A stretch of DNA of 64,000 bases, taken from positions 32,141 to 96,140 of the forward strand of contig CANEGK010000001.1 in NCBI GenBank assembly GCA_947427035.1, in the 5' to 3' direction. Made by a program: the position numbers and the translations under genes. The notes below the pieces were generated by a model that ran no database searches, was not told where the DNA came from, and saw nothing but the letters and a program-made list of their open reading frames with translations. Origin of the DNA: an uncultured Clostridium sp. GTDB taxonomy: Bacteria; Bacillota; Clostridia; Oscillospirales; Butyricicoccaceae. Shown here piece by piece: positions 54,239 through 63,754 of the stretch. How positions within the stretch are numbered: position 1 is the stretch's first letter; each line of letters opens with the position of its first letter.

Positions 54239-56803
54239 ATGAAAGAGAAGCCAAACATGCGGGAAAAACGGAAGGGGTTGCCCCTGCTCCTTTCCATCGT
54301 ATTGGTTTTTTGTATTTTGGGAACATTTGTGTACGCGGTTTCGCGGAAAATTTCCCAGGAGATGTCTTCATCGGCCATTCAAAACCTCAGTGAAAGCCTG
54401 GATCTGATTCAGTGTACCATTGAAGCGATTTTGCAGAGCGAGGCGGATTTTCAACTGTTAATCGCCCAGGAGATCGCCCGGGCTGAGGATCCGGAGTCTT
54501 ATATCCGCGCCTATCAAAATAACCAGACTATGGCAAAGATATCGCTGATCCTCTCTGGAAAAACACAGGGGATTTCCAATACCGGAGATGTATTCGACGA
54601 AAAGGAGCTGGACTTCTCCGCAGGCGGGACTGTTAACGGTTTGCCCGTATCCCAGTCCTATGTGAACTATATGGGAACGTGGTCCTACACCATAAAATGC
54701 CCTGTCGAACGGGATGGTCATGAAATCGGAACCCTTTACGTCGAATACGTCTACGACGCTATCGACAAGTCTCTTCCGAGCGGCTTTTACAACAAACAGG
54801 CGTCATTGTACATCATGGACGCCGAGAGCGAGCGTTTTGTCCTGAAACCCAAAGGAATGGGTCAGCGGAGCGCCGGGCACCTGAATCTGACCGATTTTTA
54901 CCGGGCAAACGACATTCAGGACGCCGGAATCCGGGCAGAAGTAACGGATTGTCTGGAAAGCGGAAAAAATATTCTGTTTTACCACGACATCCGGGACGTG
55001 CATGCGCTCAATTATATGTGGTCGGTCAATGACGGGACGATTTTTCTGGTGGGTTATGTGCCGGTTGAAGCCATTCAGCAGGAAGGCCGAACCGTCAATC
55101 AGAATGTTTTTATGGTCGTGGCAGTCATGTTGGCGGCTTTTCTCCTGTGCATTGCCTTATATTACTTCAATTGGCGGCAGCAGGACAAAGTTCGAAAAGA
55201 GCGGGAGCGGGAACGCAGAATTCACAGCCAGCAGCTTGCCGAAGCGCTGCAAGCCGCCCAGATCGCCAGCGAATCCAAGACGACCTTCCTTTCCAACATG
55301 TCGCATGATATCCGCACGCCCATGAATGCCGTGCTGGGCTTTGCGACACTTCTGGCCAAAGACGCGGAAAACCCGGCCAAGGTTCGGGAATACACGAAAA
55401 AAATCATGGCCTCCGGCCAGCACCTCCTCAGCCTGATTAATGATATTTTGGATGTTTCCAAAATTGAAAGCGGAAAGGTCGTCCTCACTCTGGAGAAATT
55501 TGCGCTTAACGACGTGATCTCTTCTGTAGATGCAATTATCCAGCCTATGGCAAAGGCAAAGGGCCAGGAGTTCAGCCTGGAAGTGACCGGCGTCCATCAT
55601 GAATATCTGGTGGGGGACGAGACCCGGATCAATCAGATTTTAATCAACCTCCTTTCCAACGCCGTAAAGTACACGCCGGAAGGCGGCCATATCTGGCTGC
55701 GCATCATTGGGCTCAAGCAGCGTTCCAGCCAATATGAACGCATCCGTATCGAAGTTGAAGACACAGGCTATGGCATGACGCCGGAATACTTGGAGACAAT
55801 TTTCGACGCCTTTACCCGCGCGGAAAACAGCACAACCAATAAAGTGCAGGGCACCGGTCTGGGCATGGCCATCACCAAAAGCATTGTAGAACTCATGGGC
55901 GGAACCATCGGGGTTTCCAGCGAGGTGAATAAGGGCTCCCTCTTCCGCGTTGATCTCGAACTGCGCATTTTTGAAGAGCAGGCGGATCGGGCTTTTTGGG
56001 AAGCGCATGGCATTTCCCGTATCCTGCTGGTAAGCGGGAATACGGAAAGCCGTGCAAATATTCAGACGCTTATGCAAAGCGCCGGTATCCAACTGGAGGC
56101 TGCATCCAGCCCGGAAGAAGCCCTGCACCGGATACACAGCGGCGAAGGCTTTCAGCTTGCCCTGCTGGACTGGGATGACGGCAGACTTCAATCGGCCCGG
56201 GAACTGCGGGACGCGCTTCCCGCCGCTGCGCCCATCGTACTCCTGACGGAATTTCACGCAGAAGGGCTGGAAGAGGCGCTTCAAATAAGCCGCACATGCG
56301 CCCTCACCAAACCGTTTTTCGTCTCTGCGCTCCGCGAGAAAATCATCGAGATTCAGGAAAATACAGGCGCGGAACCCGGCCCGGAGTCCGTGGAACCCGG
56401 CGATTTGACAGGGCTGCGCTTTCTTGCCGCAGAAGACAATGCAATCAATGCGGAAATTCTGGAAGAGCTTTTGGAAATTGAAGGCGCATCCTGCGAAATC
56501 GTGGAAAACGGCCAACTGGCGCTGGAGCGCTTCCAGCAGGCGAAAGAGGGCGAGTTTGACGCCATTTTGATGGACGTCCAAATGCCGGTGATGAACGGCC
56601 ACGATGCTGCAAAAGCCATCCGTTCTCTAAAGCGGGATGACGCAAAATGCATACCGATTATCGCCATGACGGCCAACGCCTTCTCCGAAGACGAAAAAGC
56701 GGCGCTGGACGCCGGTATGGATGCCCATGTGGCGAAGCCTTTGAATATGGAGCTTTTAAAGAAGGTCATCAGACAATGTGCCAGGCGAAAGGAAGAAGGT
56801 TGA
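54239..56803 (+). CDS. hybrid sensor histidine kinase with two receiver domains
   Basis: 854 residues from the ATG at 54239, after GGAG. Two membrane helices (residues about 14-34 and 285-308) border a 250-residue extracellular sensor. HisKA has SHDIRTPMNAVLGFA with the phosphorylated histidine near residue 356; the ATPase domain has NLLSNAVKYTPEGG, DTGYGM and GTGLGMAI. A first receiver (about 595-710) keeps an aspartate (LLDWDDG) but lacks the usual paired acids at its start (LLVSGN). The second (about 725-850) is complete: AAEDNAINAE, ILMDVQMPVMNG, HVAKPLN. No output domain or partner regulator is next to it. Confidence 0.94.
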   Translation: MKEKPNMREKRKGLPLLLSIVLVFCILGTFVYAVSRKISQEMSSSAIQNLSESLDLIQCTIEAILQSEADFQLLIAQEIARAEDPESYIRAYQNNQTMAKISLILSGKTQGISNTGDVFDEKELDFSAGGTVNGLPVSQSYVNYMGTWSYTIKCPVERDGHEIGTLYVEYVYDAIDKSLPSGFYNKQASLYIMDAESERFVLKPKGMGQRSAGHLNLTDFYRANDIQDAGIRAEVTDCLESGKNILFYHDIRDVHALNYMWSVNDGTIFLVGYVPVEAIQQEGRTVNQNVFMVVAVMLAAFLLCIALYYFNWRQQDKVRKERERERRIHSQQLAEALQAAQIASESKTTFLSNMSHDIRTPMNAVLGFATLLAKDAENPAKVREYTKKIMASGQHLLSLINDILDVSKIESGKVVLTLEKFALNDVISSVDAIIQPMAKAKGQEFSLEVTGVHHEYLVGDETRINQILINLLSNAVKYTPEGGHIWLRIIGLKQRSSQYERIRIEVEDTGYGMTPEYLETIFDAFTRAENSTTNKVQGTGLGMAITKSIVELMGGTIGVSSEVNKGSLFRVDLELRIFEEQADRAFWEAHGISRILLVSGNTESRANIQTLMQSAGIQLEAASSPEEALHRIHSGEGFQLALLDWDDGRLQSARELRDALPAAAPIVLLTEFHAEGLEEALQISRTCALTKPFFVSALREKIIEIQENTGAEPGPESVEPGDLTGLRFLAAEDNAINAEILEELLEIEGASCEIVENGQLALERFQQAKEGEFDAILMDVQMPVMNGHDAAKAIRSLKRDDAKCIPIIAMTANAFSEDEKAALDAGMDAHVAKPLNMELLKKVIRQCARRKEEG

Positions 56804-56810
56804 AAAATAT

Positions 56811-58112
56811 ATGAAAAACAGAGCCAGAAGCTGGGCCGCCCTCTGCCTGGCGGCATCAACGATTTTGCTGCTGACAGCCTGCGGCGGGCAAGAAGATCCC
56901 AAGAATCTGATCCCCTTTGAAGAAGAGACCGAGCGGGTCGTCAACCTGTTCAGCCCTATGGAAAAAACCGACCCGAACGCAGAAAACGTTGCCCGTACTG
57001 CGTCGGATTTGACGGTGGCAATGGCAGAAGAAGCGCTGGGCATTACTGTGATATACCGAACCTATACAGCAGAAGACTACCAGGATAAAACCTATGATGA
57101 GGTCTGCCTGGAACGGGCCCGGAATAATATGGATGATTTGTATCTGCTCAACCCGGACACTATCCTAGCTTTGGGGGCAGAGGGCAGACTGATGGATTTG
57201 TCCGGACTGGACAGTGCAAAGAACCTGCGGGAAATCATCCGTACGGCTAACACGGTGGACGGAAAACTGGTGGCCATCCCCCAGGAAGTCGTCGCATACG
57301 GTCTGTTTGTCAATGTAGACTTGTTCAAGCAGTATAATCTGGCCCTGCCGGAAACGCCGGACGATTTTTTGGAATGCTGCCGGGTGTTCAAGGAAAATGG
57401 GATTGAGACGCCCATCGGCGCCAACCGCTGGTGGCTGGAAACCTTTGTTTTTGCCCAAGCTTACGCGGACCTGTATAACGGCGGGAACACAGAGGCGGAA
57501 ATCGCAGCCCTCAACAGCGGCGCGTCCCGATACAGCGATTATATGCGCCCCGGGTTCGAGTTTTTGCAGACGCTCATCGAGCGCGGTTATATTGATGCGG
57601 AGAAGGCCAGCGTCAGCGAAGCTATCGAGGCAGAAGGGCCGGACTTTCTGGCCGGAAAGACCCCTATCGTCATGGCCTATTGGGGCGCCGCCAACACGGA
57701 GACCGCCTACGGCAAAACGGATTTTGAGATGCAGGTCATCGGCTTCCCCAGCAGCCGGGGACAAATGCCGGTCATGCCTATGACCGGATGGACCGTAGGC
57801 GCTGACGCAGAACACGCGGAGGATGCGATGAAGATGGTCGATGTTATTACCTCCGACGAGGCGCTCCAGCTTTATTCGGAGACCAATCGTGTCATCTCCC
57901 CTTCCAAAAATGTAAAAGTGGATTGCGTCCCCGCTTTAAAGCCGCTCAACGACAGAATCGAAGAAGGCGTTTATGTCCTGGGCTCCAATGCCGGTATGAA
58001 CGTGGAGCAGTGGGGCAATACCTGTCTGATTGTGCGGGAGCTGCTAAACGGCGCTACTGTGGACGAATGCATGGCGGCATTCGATGCATTGCAGGATGCG
58101 TCGATGCGCTGA
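56811..58112 (+). CDS. extracellular solute-binding lipoprotein (family 1-type)
   Basis: 433 residues from the ATG at 56811. The lipobox LLTAC near residue 19 anchors it. The fold signature is that of sugar-type solute-binding proteins (DDLYLLNPDTILALGAEGRLMDLSGL, ETPDDFLECCRVFKENGIETPIGAN, MPMTGWTVGADAEHAEDAMKMVD). It lies seven bases after the hybrid kinase gene, so they are cotranscribed. No permease is encoded nearby, so it may present its ligand to the kinase rather than to a transporter; this is inference. Confidence 0.9.
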   Translation: MKNRARSWAALCLAASTILLLTACGGQEDPKNLIPFEEETERVVNLFSPMEKTDPNAENVARTASDLTVAMAEEALGITVIYRTYTAEDYQDKTYDEVCLERARNNMDDLYLLNPDTILALGAEGRLMDLSGLDSAKNLREIIRTANTVDGKLVAIPQEVVAYGLFVNVDLFKQYNLALPETPDDFLECCRVFKENGIETPIGANRWWLETFVFAQAYADLYNGGNTEAEIAALNSGASRYSDYMRPGFEFLQTLIERGYIDAEKASVSEAIEAEGPDFLAGKTPIVMAYWGAANTETAYGKTDFEMQVIGFPSSRGQMPVMPMTGWTVGADAEHAEDAMKMVDVITSDEALQLYSETNRVISPSKNVKVDCVPALKPLNDRIEEGVYVLGSNAGMNVEQWGNTCLIVRELLNGATVDECMAAFDALQDASMR

Positions 58113-58165
58113 AGACAGACTCTGCGCAAAGCGCGGCCGGGCGTCGAAAATATATTTTTTATAAT

Positions 58166-58197
58166 ATCGGGGAGCCTTTTAGTAAAGGCTCCCCGAT
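58166..58197 (+). terminator. intrinsic terminator of the kinase/binding-protein operon
   Basis: A perfect 14-base stem (58166-58179 with 58184-58197) but with a poor T tail. The rest of the 280-base gap to 58394 shows nothing I can assign. Confidence 0.6.
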
Positions 58198-58393
58198 TCG
58201 CATAGTCAAAACATAGTCTGCCCGTTTGCCGTTTCCCCTGCATCCGGCAGTTTCACCGCCGCGGCAGGAAAGACTGCGGCGCTGCCGCTGTACGATAAAA
58301 CAAAGCTCCTGCGACGGTTAACCCACTGCCGCCTCTTTTCCGAGGCGGTATTTTTATTGCGCTTTCCGCCTGTATACAGCAGCGCAGCCTTTA

Positions 58394-59635
58394 TTAAGCT
58401 CTGCCGTCCGGATGCCGCCGGCTTTTCGCAGACGCTGTTTGCCGGCAGAACAACACTCGAAAGACAATGCGTTTTTCGAATGACTCCGCCCAAATTTTCC
58501 CGCCCTGCTGCTTGACAATTTCCTGCGCTATGGACAGCCCCAATCCGTAGCCGGAAACTTCCCCGCGGGATCGATCCACACGGTAAAAGCGATCAAAAAT
58601 ATGGGGCAGCTCCGCAGAAGGGAAATCAGCGCAATCGTTTTCTATCGTGAGAAGAATCTCACGGCTGTTTTTGTGTCGAAGCCGTACCATAACCGTGCTT
58701 TCCGGAGCGCTGTACTTACAGGCATTGTCCAGCAGGATGCTGAGCAATTCTGACAGTTTGTCGGGATCGCCCACTGTATGGCATCCAGGGGCGATATCGC
58801 TGTCGATCTGCCGCCCCACATCATAAAATACCGGTTCAAAGGAGGCAAGGCTGCAAATCACCAGATGGCTGAGATCGATTTCGCAGAAAGGCTCCGCGGC
58901 AATCTGAATACCCCGTGCATCCGCGCGGGCCAACCGGAGCAGTTTTTCGACCAAGTCTTTCATGCGAAGCAGCTCGATTTTTGTAATATCCAGCCTGCGG
59001 CAATTTTTACTTCCCGGATCGGCCTCCGTTTCAGACAATAGCATGTCCACATTTGATAAAGCTACGGTCAGCGGCGTCTTCAATTCGTGGGAAGCATCCG
59101 CCACAAATTGCCGCTGTTTTGTCCATGCTTCCGCCACAGGGCGGACTATCCAGCGTGAAAGAAACAGACTAATAGCCAAAAACCCAAGAAATACGGCAAA
59201 CCCAATCCCGGCAGAACTGAATGCCTGTGCGCGCAAGGCCATCTTTTCTCCATAGGCATCTACCAGCACATACCGCAGCCTTCCCGGCCCCATCTCCCGG
59301 CAAAGAAAACGAAGGTTTCGCGCGGCGAGCTCCCCCGAACTGTACCCGCTTCCTTTAATTTCTGCAATGATTTTTACGATCTCATCCTCTGTCATAAAAT
59401 AGATCTGATTCAGCAATACGCACATTCTTCCTGCGGGATCGACTTCTGCAATAATCAGCGGCATACTCCCCCGTACACGGGTTCCTTCCAGCATGGCAGA
59501 ATGGGCTGTTTCCATGCTGGCCTGCCGATAATGAGCGGCATTGGAAAGATAAAGCCCGATAAGCAGCACCGTGAGAAAAGCCGTCACCGCCATCATAAAT
59601 ACAAAAACAAATTTTCTGCGGAGTTTTCGGATCAT
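58394..59635 (-). CDS. membrane sensor histidine kinase
   Basis: 413 residues from the ATG at 59635. Two membrane helices (about 12-32 and 155-175) bracket a sensor of about 120 residues. The H-box SHELKTPLTVALSNVD is near residue 203; N-box LLDNACKYSAPES and G-boxes (FDRFYRVDRSRGEVSG, GYGLGLSIAQEI) are intact. No HAMP domain is evident between the second helix and the H-box. ATGA overlap couples it to its regulator. Confidence 0.93.
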   Translation of the reverse strand: MIRKLRRKFVFVFMMAVTAFLTVLLIGLYLSNAAHYRQASMETAHSAMLEGTRVRGSMPLIIAEVDPAGRMCVLLNQIYFMTEDEIVKIIAEIKGSGYSSGELAARNLRFLCREMGPGRLRYVLVDAYGEKMALRAQAFSSAGIGFAVFLGFLAISLFLSRWIVRPVAEAWTKQRQFVADASHELKTPLTVALSNVDMLLSETEADPGSKNCRRLDITKIELLRMKDLVEKLLRLARADARGIQIAAEPFCEIDLSHLVICSLASFEPVFYDVGRQIDSDIAPGCHTVGDPDKLSELLSILLDNACKYSAPESTVMVRLRHKNSREILLTIENDCADFPSAELPHIFDRFYRVDRSRGEVSGYGLGLSIAQEIVKQQGGKIWAESFEKRIVFRVLFCRQTASAKSRRHPDGRA

Positions 59636-60306
59636 CTGTCTTCCTCCAGCCGATACCCCACATTGCGTTGAACGCATAATCTGACAGAAGACCGCAGCAG
59701 ATTCAGCTTTTTCCTCAAAAATGATATATATGCCTCTACATTGTTGCCTACCGCATCCGATTCAAAGCCCCACACTTTGACCAGCAGCGTTTCTTTGGAA
59801 AGGTACTGTCCGGTATTCATCATAAGCAGACGCAGAATCTCCGTTTCTTTTGCGTTCAGGGACAAGACGGACTCCCCGCATTGAAGCCGGCAGGCGCCGG
59901 GGGTCAGCGCCAAATCGCCGAAGCGCAGCGTCTCCGGCAGTATCTCCTGTTGCCGTCGGGTAATGGCGGACAAACACGCCAGCAGTTCGGCATTTGCAAA
60001 GGGTTTTGCCAAATAATAATCCGCGCCCTGGTTCAGTCCAAACACACGGTCTTTCAGGTCGCCTTTGGCTGTGAGCATTAATACGGGAGTATAATTTTTT
60101 TCCTGCCGCAAGCAGTGCAAAAGCGAAAACCCGTCCCTTTTCGGCAGCATCACGTCCAGAATAATTGCGTCATAGATGCCGGAGCGAGCGTTGTCCAGTC
60201 CGTCCTCCCCGTCGTAGGATACATCTACAATATAGCGCGCCTGTGTCAAAATATCCGAAAGGGTTTCCGCAAGGAATTTTTCATCTTCCACAACCAATAT
60301 TCGCAT
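59632..60306 (-). CDS. OmpR/PhoB-family response regulator
   Basis: 224 residues. The receiver has VVEDEKFLAE, the phosphoaspartate in AIILDVMLPKRDG and YLAKPFAN; the winged helix ends in YISFLRKKLNLL. It is divergent from the VTC gene, and direct repeats between the two fit a binding site for a protein of this type. Confidence 0.94.
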   Translation of the reverse strand: MRILVVEDEKFLAETLSDILTQARYIVDVSYDGEDGLDNARSGIYDAIILDVMLPKRDGFSLLHCLRQEKNYTPVLMLTAKGDLKDRVFGLNQGADYYLAKPFANAELLACLSAITRRQQEILPETLRFGDLALTPGACRLQCGESVLSLNAKETEILRLLMMNTGQYLSKETLLVKVWGFESDAVGNNVEAYISFLRKKLNLLRSSVRLCVQRNVGYRLEEDR

Positions 60307-60354
60307 TCCCTATCACCTGAGCTTTTATATTTTATCATAGCAGGTCATCCTGAA

Positions 60355-60394
60355 CTGTGGCTGAAATCCGGATCGCCTGTAAATAAACTGTGAA
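60355..60394. promoter_or_regulatory. candidate response-regulator binding repeats
   Basis: CTGT occurs at 60355, 60377 and 60388, that is at 22- and 11-base steps on the plus strand, with similar following bases (CTGTGGC, CTGTAAA, CTGTGAA). Direct repeats at 11 bases are typical of PhoB-type regulators. Confidence 0.4.
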
Positions 60395-60477
60395 CCCGCC
60401 TAAAAATACAGCCTGATTTCAGCTTCAGCGCGTATGCTGTTTCCTGTTCATTGTAGCATGAAGGGAGTGAAAGCGCC

Positions 60478-61155
60478 ATGCCATTTCGCCATGAATGGAA
60501 ACATGTTCTCAATCAGGCGGATATGTGGGAAATCCGCGGGCGGCTGCGCATTTTAATGCAGCCGGATCCACATGCAGGAACGAGCGGTCAATATACGATC
60601 CGGAGCCTGTATTTTGACAATCTGGACGACAAGGTGCTTTATGAAAAGCTGAACGGCGTCGACCGGCGTGAAAAATTTAGAATTCGATACTATAACAGCG
60701 ATGCAGATTTTATTCGCCTGGAGAAAAAATCCAAGCTCAACGGGTTATGCAATAAGCATTCTGCCCCGTTGACTCAAAACGAGGCGCAGGCGATTGTGGA
60801 CGGGCACTGGGACTGGATGTGCAGAGCGCGGGAACGGCCGCTGCTTATGGAACTGTACGCAAAAATGAAAACGCAGGGACTGCGCCCCAAAACCCTTGTA
60901 GACTACACACGAGAACCGTTTGTTTATGCGCCCGGCAATGTGCGGGTTACGCTGGATTATCACATCCGCACCGGGCTGTTCTGCACAGACTTTTTTAATG
61001 CCGATTGTGTCACAATCCCCGCAGGAGATGCACCCGCCGTCTTGGAAGTCAAGTGGGATGCGTATCTTCCCTGTATCGTTCAATCCGCTGTACAGCTTCG
61101 CAGCCGCCAGGCGTCCGCTTTTTCCAAATACGCGGCCTGCAGAATTTATCAATAA
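60478..61155 (+). CDS. VTC domain (polyphosphate polymerase-like) protein
   Basis: 225 residues. The VTC/CYTH-like tunnel domain is recognised by FRHEWKHVLN, YTIRSLYFDN, KFRIRYYN, IRLEKKSK and PAVLEVKWDAYLP, which supply basic and acidic residues lining the tunnel. Family members make inorganic polyphosphate or handle other phosphates. It opens a three-gene cassette with DUF4956 and CotH genes, a set known in other Firmicutes. GGGAG precedes the ATG. Confidence 0.9.
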   Translation: MPFRHEWKHVLNQADMWEIRGRLRILMQPDPHAGTSGQYTIRSLYFDNLDDKVLYEKLNGVDRREKFRIRYYNSDADFIRLEKKSKLNGLCNKHSAPLTQNEAQAIVDGHWDWMCRARERPLLMELYAKMKTQGLRPKTLVDYTREPFVYAPGNVRVTLDYHIRTGLFCTDFFNADCVTIPAGDAPAVLEVKWDAYLPCIVQSAVQLRSRQASAFSKYAACRIYQ

Positions 61156-61176
61156 TACATGAAAGGAAACAATCCC

Positions 61177-61848
61177 ATGACATTTCAGGATATTTTCAAA
61201 TCCAGCTTTTTGGAAAACATCAGCAGCATCAGTCTTCTGGACATGGCGATGGCGCTGACTCTGGCCTTCGGTATCGGGCTGTTTATTTTTCTGATCTATC
61301 AAAAGACCTATCAGGGCGTCATGTATTCTTCCAGCTTTGGCGTCACTTTGATTGCACTTACCATGATTACAACATTGGTTATCCTTGCAGTGACCAGCAA
61401 CATCGTGCTGAGCCTCGGTATGGTTGGCGCTCTGTCCATCGTGCGTTTCCGTACCGCTGTCAAGGAACCTTTGGACCTCGCCTTTTTGTTCTGGTCCATC
61501 GCCGTAGGGATCGTTTTGGCGGCAGGACTCATCCCTCTTGCGGTGATTGGAAGTGTAATAATCGGCCTTGTACTTTTGATTTTTGTCAATCGCAAATCGC
61601 ACGTAGAGCCGTATATTCTTGTTCTTCAGTGCGACGGCCAGGAAAGCGAATGGCAGGCGAAGTCCTATCTTGATACGGAAACCTGCCGGTGCGTGGTAAA
61701 AAGCAAAACCGTTTTGAAAGGCTCGATAGAGCTGAATCTGGATGTGCGGCTGAAAAGCTCCGACACGAATTTTATCAATGTGCTTTCCGAACTTCCTGGT
61801 GTCCGCAGCGCTGTTCTGGTGCGCTACAACGGGGACTACATGGGGTAA
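61177..61848 (+). CDS. DUF4956 membrane protein
   Basis: About 223 residues from the ATG at 61177, placed six codons after an earlier ATG because GAAAGGAA is better spaced. Three or four membrane helices occupy the first half (LALTFGIGLFIFLI-type start, LIALTMITTLVILAVT), followed by a cytoplasmic ferredoxin-like part (VVKSKTVLKGSIELNLDVR). It is almost always coupled to VTC and CotH genes. Function unknown; it may channel polyphosphate or a product across the membrane. Confidence 0.88.
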   Translation: MTFQDIFKSSFLENISSISLLDMAMALTLAFGIGLFIFLIYQKTYQGVMYSSSFGVTLIALTMITTLVILAVTSNIVLSLGMVGALSIVRFRTAVKEPLDLAFLFWSIAVGIVLAAGLIPLAVIGSVIIGLVLLIFVNRKSHVEPYILVLQCDGQESEWQAKSYLDTETCRCVVKSKTVLKGSIELNLDVRLKSSDTNFINVLSELPGVRSAVLVRYNGDYMG

Positions 61849-61853
61849 ACGCC

Positions 61854-63617
61854 ATGTCTACCAATAAATATATCGATAGAATCTGCTGTCTTGTCTTTGC
61901 GCTGATCCTTCTCGCAGCGCTTGTATTTATAAACGGCGACGCGTTAGGCATTGAAATAGCTGCCCGGGAAATCGGTTACGAGACCCGTCTGTTCAACACG
62001 GAATGCGTGCACACCATCAACATTGTGATAGACGATTGGGAAGGGTTTCTGGATACCTGTGAGAATGAAGAATACACCGCCTGCAATGTAGTGATCGACG
62101 GGGAAGCTTACAGTAATATCGGCCTGAGAGCCAAAGGCAATACCTCTCTCAGCTCTGTATCTCAGCTGGGCAGCGACCGATACAGCTTTAAGCTTGAATT
62201 TGATCAATATGACAGCGGAAAAAGTTATCATGGTCTTGATAAGCTTTGTCTAAACAATCTTATTCAGGACAACACCTATATGAAAGATTATCTGACCTAC
62301 CGGATGATGGCGGCGTTCAACGTTGACAGTCCTTTGTGCAGCTATGTATATGTTACAGTAAACGACGAGGATTGGGGGCTGTATTTGGCGGTAGAAGGCG
62401 TAGAGGACAGTTTTTTACAGCGCAGCTACGGCAGCGATCACGGCCAGCTCTACAAACCGGACAGCATGAGCTTTGGCGGCGGCCGGGGCAACGGCATGGA
62501 GTTCAGCATGAATGAGTTCATGGAGCAGCGCGGACAGGGCGGCGATATGCAGGCGCCGCCGGACGATTTTCAGCCGCCCGCAGGCGGCGAACAGCAGGAA
62601 GCCCGCCAAAACGGCAGCGGCTTTTCCCCTTCTGCAACGCCCGGCGACTTTGGCGGAATGGGCTCTGCCGATGTAAAGCTGCAATATATTGATGACGACC
62701 CGGACAGCTACGCAAATATATTCAGCAATGCTAAAACGAAAATCTCCCAGTCCGATCAAGAACGTTTGATTGCATCATTGCAGCTGCTCAGCTCTTATGA
62801 AAAGCTAGAAACCGTGCTGGATATTGAGGAAATCCTGCGCTACTTTGTTGTCCACAACTTTGTGGTCAACGGGGACAGCTATACAGGCAGCATGATCCAC
62901 AACTACTATCTTTATGAAGAAGACGGACAGTTTTCCATGATCCCCTGGGACTACAATCTGGCCTTTGGCACCTTTCAAACCGACAGCGCAGACAATGCCG
63001 TCAATGATCCCATTGATGAAGCGCTTGCAGATCGCCCCATGCAGGCATGGATTTTCTCAGACGATATTTATACTGAACAGTACCACACGTTGTTTGCTGA
63101 ATTTTTAGATGCTGTAGACATAGACAGCCTCATCGATCATGCATATACGCTTATTATGCCTTATGTAAAAAAAGACCCCACCAAATTCTGCACATACGAG
63201 GAATTTGAAAGGGGTGTACAAGCCTTAAAAGCATTCTGCACCCTGCGCACGCAGAGCATCCGGGGGCAGCTTGACGGCGATATTCCATCCACTGCATCGG
63301 CCCAAAAGGCTGACGGCTCTGCACTGGTTGACGCCTCACAAATTACTCTGTCGGATATGGGATCCATGGACAGAGCAGATGGAAGCCCCGGAGAAAGGGA
63401 TAGCTCGAGCCCGGGCAATCCATCCCCTGGCAACCATCCCTCGGCCGGCCAGATTCCTGAAGGTCGTGAAGAGCCTTGGAATGATGAAAATGGCTTTTCT
63501 CCGCCAAACAATTCAGAAATCTCCAATCCGACAGCTGTCCAGCCTATGATATTGCTGTGCATATCTATTTTATTTCTCGCTTTTGGCGTTGTTTTCGCAA
63601 AGAGATTTAGAGTATAA
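61854..63617 (+). CDS. CotH kinase family protein
   Basis: 587 residues from the ATG at 61854, five bases after the DUF4956 stop. A membrane helix near the N-terminus and one at the C-terminus (MILLCISILFLAFGVVFA) suggest anchoring at both ends. The CotH kinase fold is shown by NIGLRAKGNTSLSS, YHGLDKLCLNNLIQDNTYMKDYLTY and the catalytic MIPWDYNLAFG. A low-complexity insert rich in G, Q and M lies near residue 205-275, and the C-terminal stalk is rich in S, P and G. In Bacillus, CotH phosphorylates spore coat proteins; here the target may be a surface protein. Confidence 0.92.
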   Translation: MSTNKYIDRICCLVFALILLAALVFINGDALGIEIAAREIGYETRLFNTECVHTINIVIDDWEGFLDTCENEEYTACNVVIDGEAYSNIGLRAKGNTSLSSVSQLGSDRYSFKLEFDQYDSGKSYHGLDKLCLNNLIQDNTYMKDYLTYRMMAAFNVDSPLCSYVYVTVNDEDWGLYLAVEGVEDSFLQRSYGSDHGQLYKPDSMSFGGGRGNGMEFSMNEFMEQRGQGGDMQAPPDDFQPPAGGEQQEARQNGSGFSPSATPGDFGGMGSADVKLQYIDDDPDSYANIFSNAKTKISQSDQERLIASLQLLSSYEKLETVLDIEEILRYFVVHNFVVNGDSYTGSMIHNYYLYEEDGQFSMIPWDYNLAFGTFQTDSADNAVNDPIDEALADRPMQAWIFSDDIYTEQYHTLFAEFLDAVDIDSLIDHAYTLIMPYVKKDPTKFCTYEEFERGVQALKAFCTLRTQSIRGQLDGDIPSTASAQKADGSALVDASQITLSDMGSMDRADGSPGERDSSSPGNPSPGNHPSAGQIPEGREEPWNDENGFSPPNNSEISNPTAVQPMILLCISILFLAFGVVFAKRFRV

Positions 63618-63719
63618 CCACTTACTCAGCACAGCTGATGTATATGTCGGGCTCGCAGCAGCCCGGCCGTCTAACCATCCATTTCTCTGCTCTCTTCCTT
63701 TCGGAAGCATACGCCCCGT

Positions 63720-63748
63720 TTGACAACGGCGGCTGACTGGCGTATAAT
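63720..63748 (+). promoter_or_regulatory. consensus promoter for a candidate antisense RNA
   Basis: TTGACA (63720-63725), 17 bases and TATAAT (63743-63748), both hexamers perfect. No plus-strand coding region follows; the transcript would run into the hairpin at 63811-63840. Confidence 0.85.
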
Positions 63749-63754
63749 GAAAAC

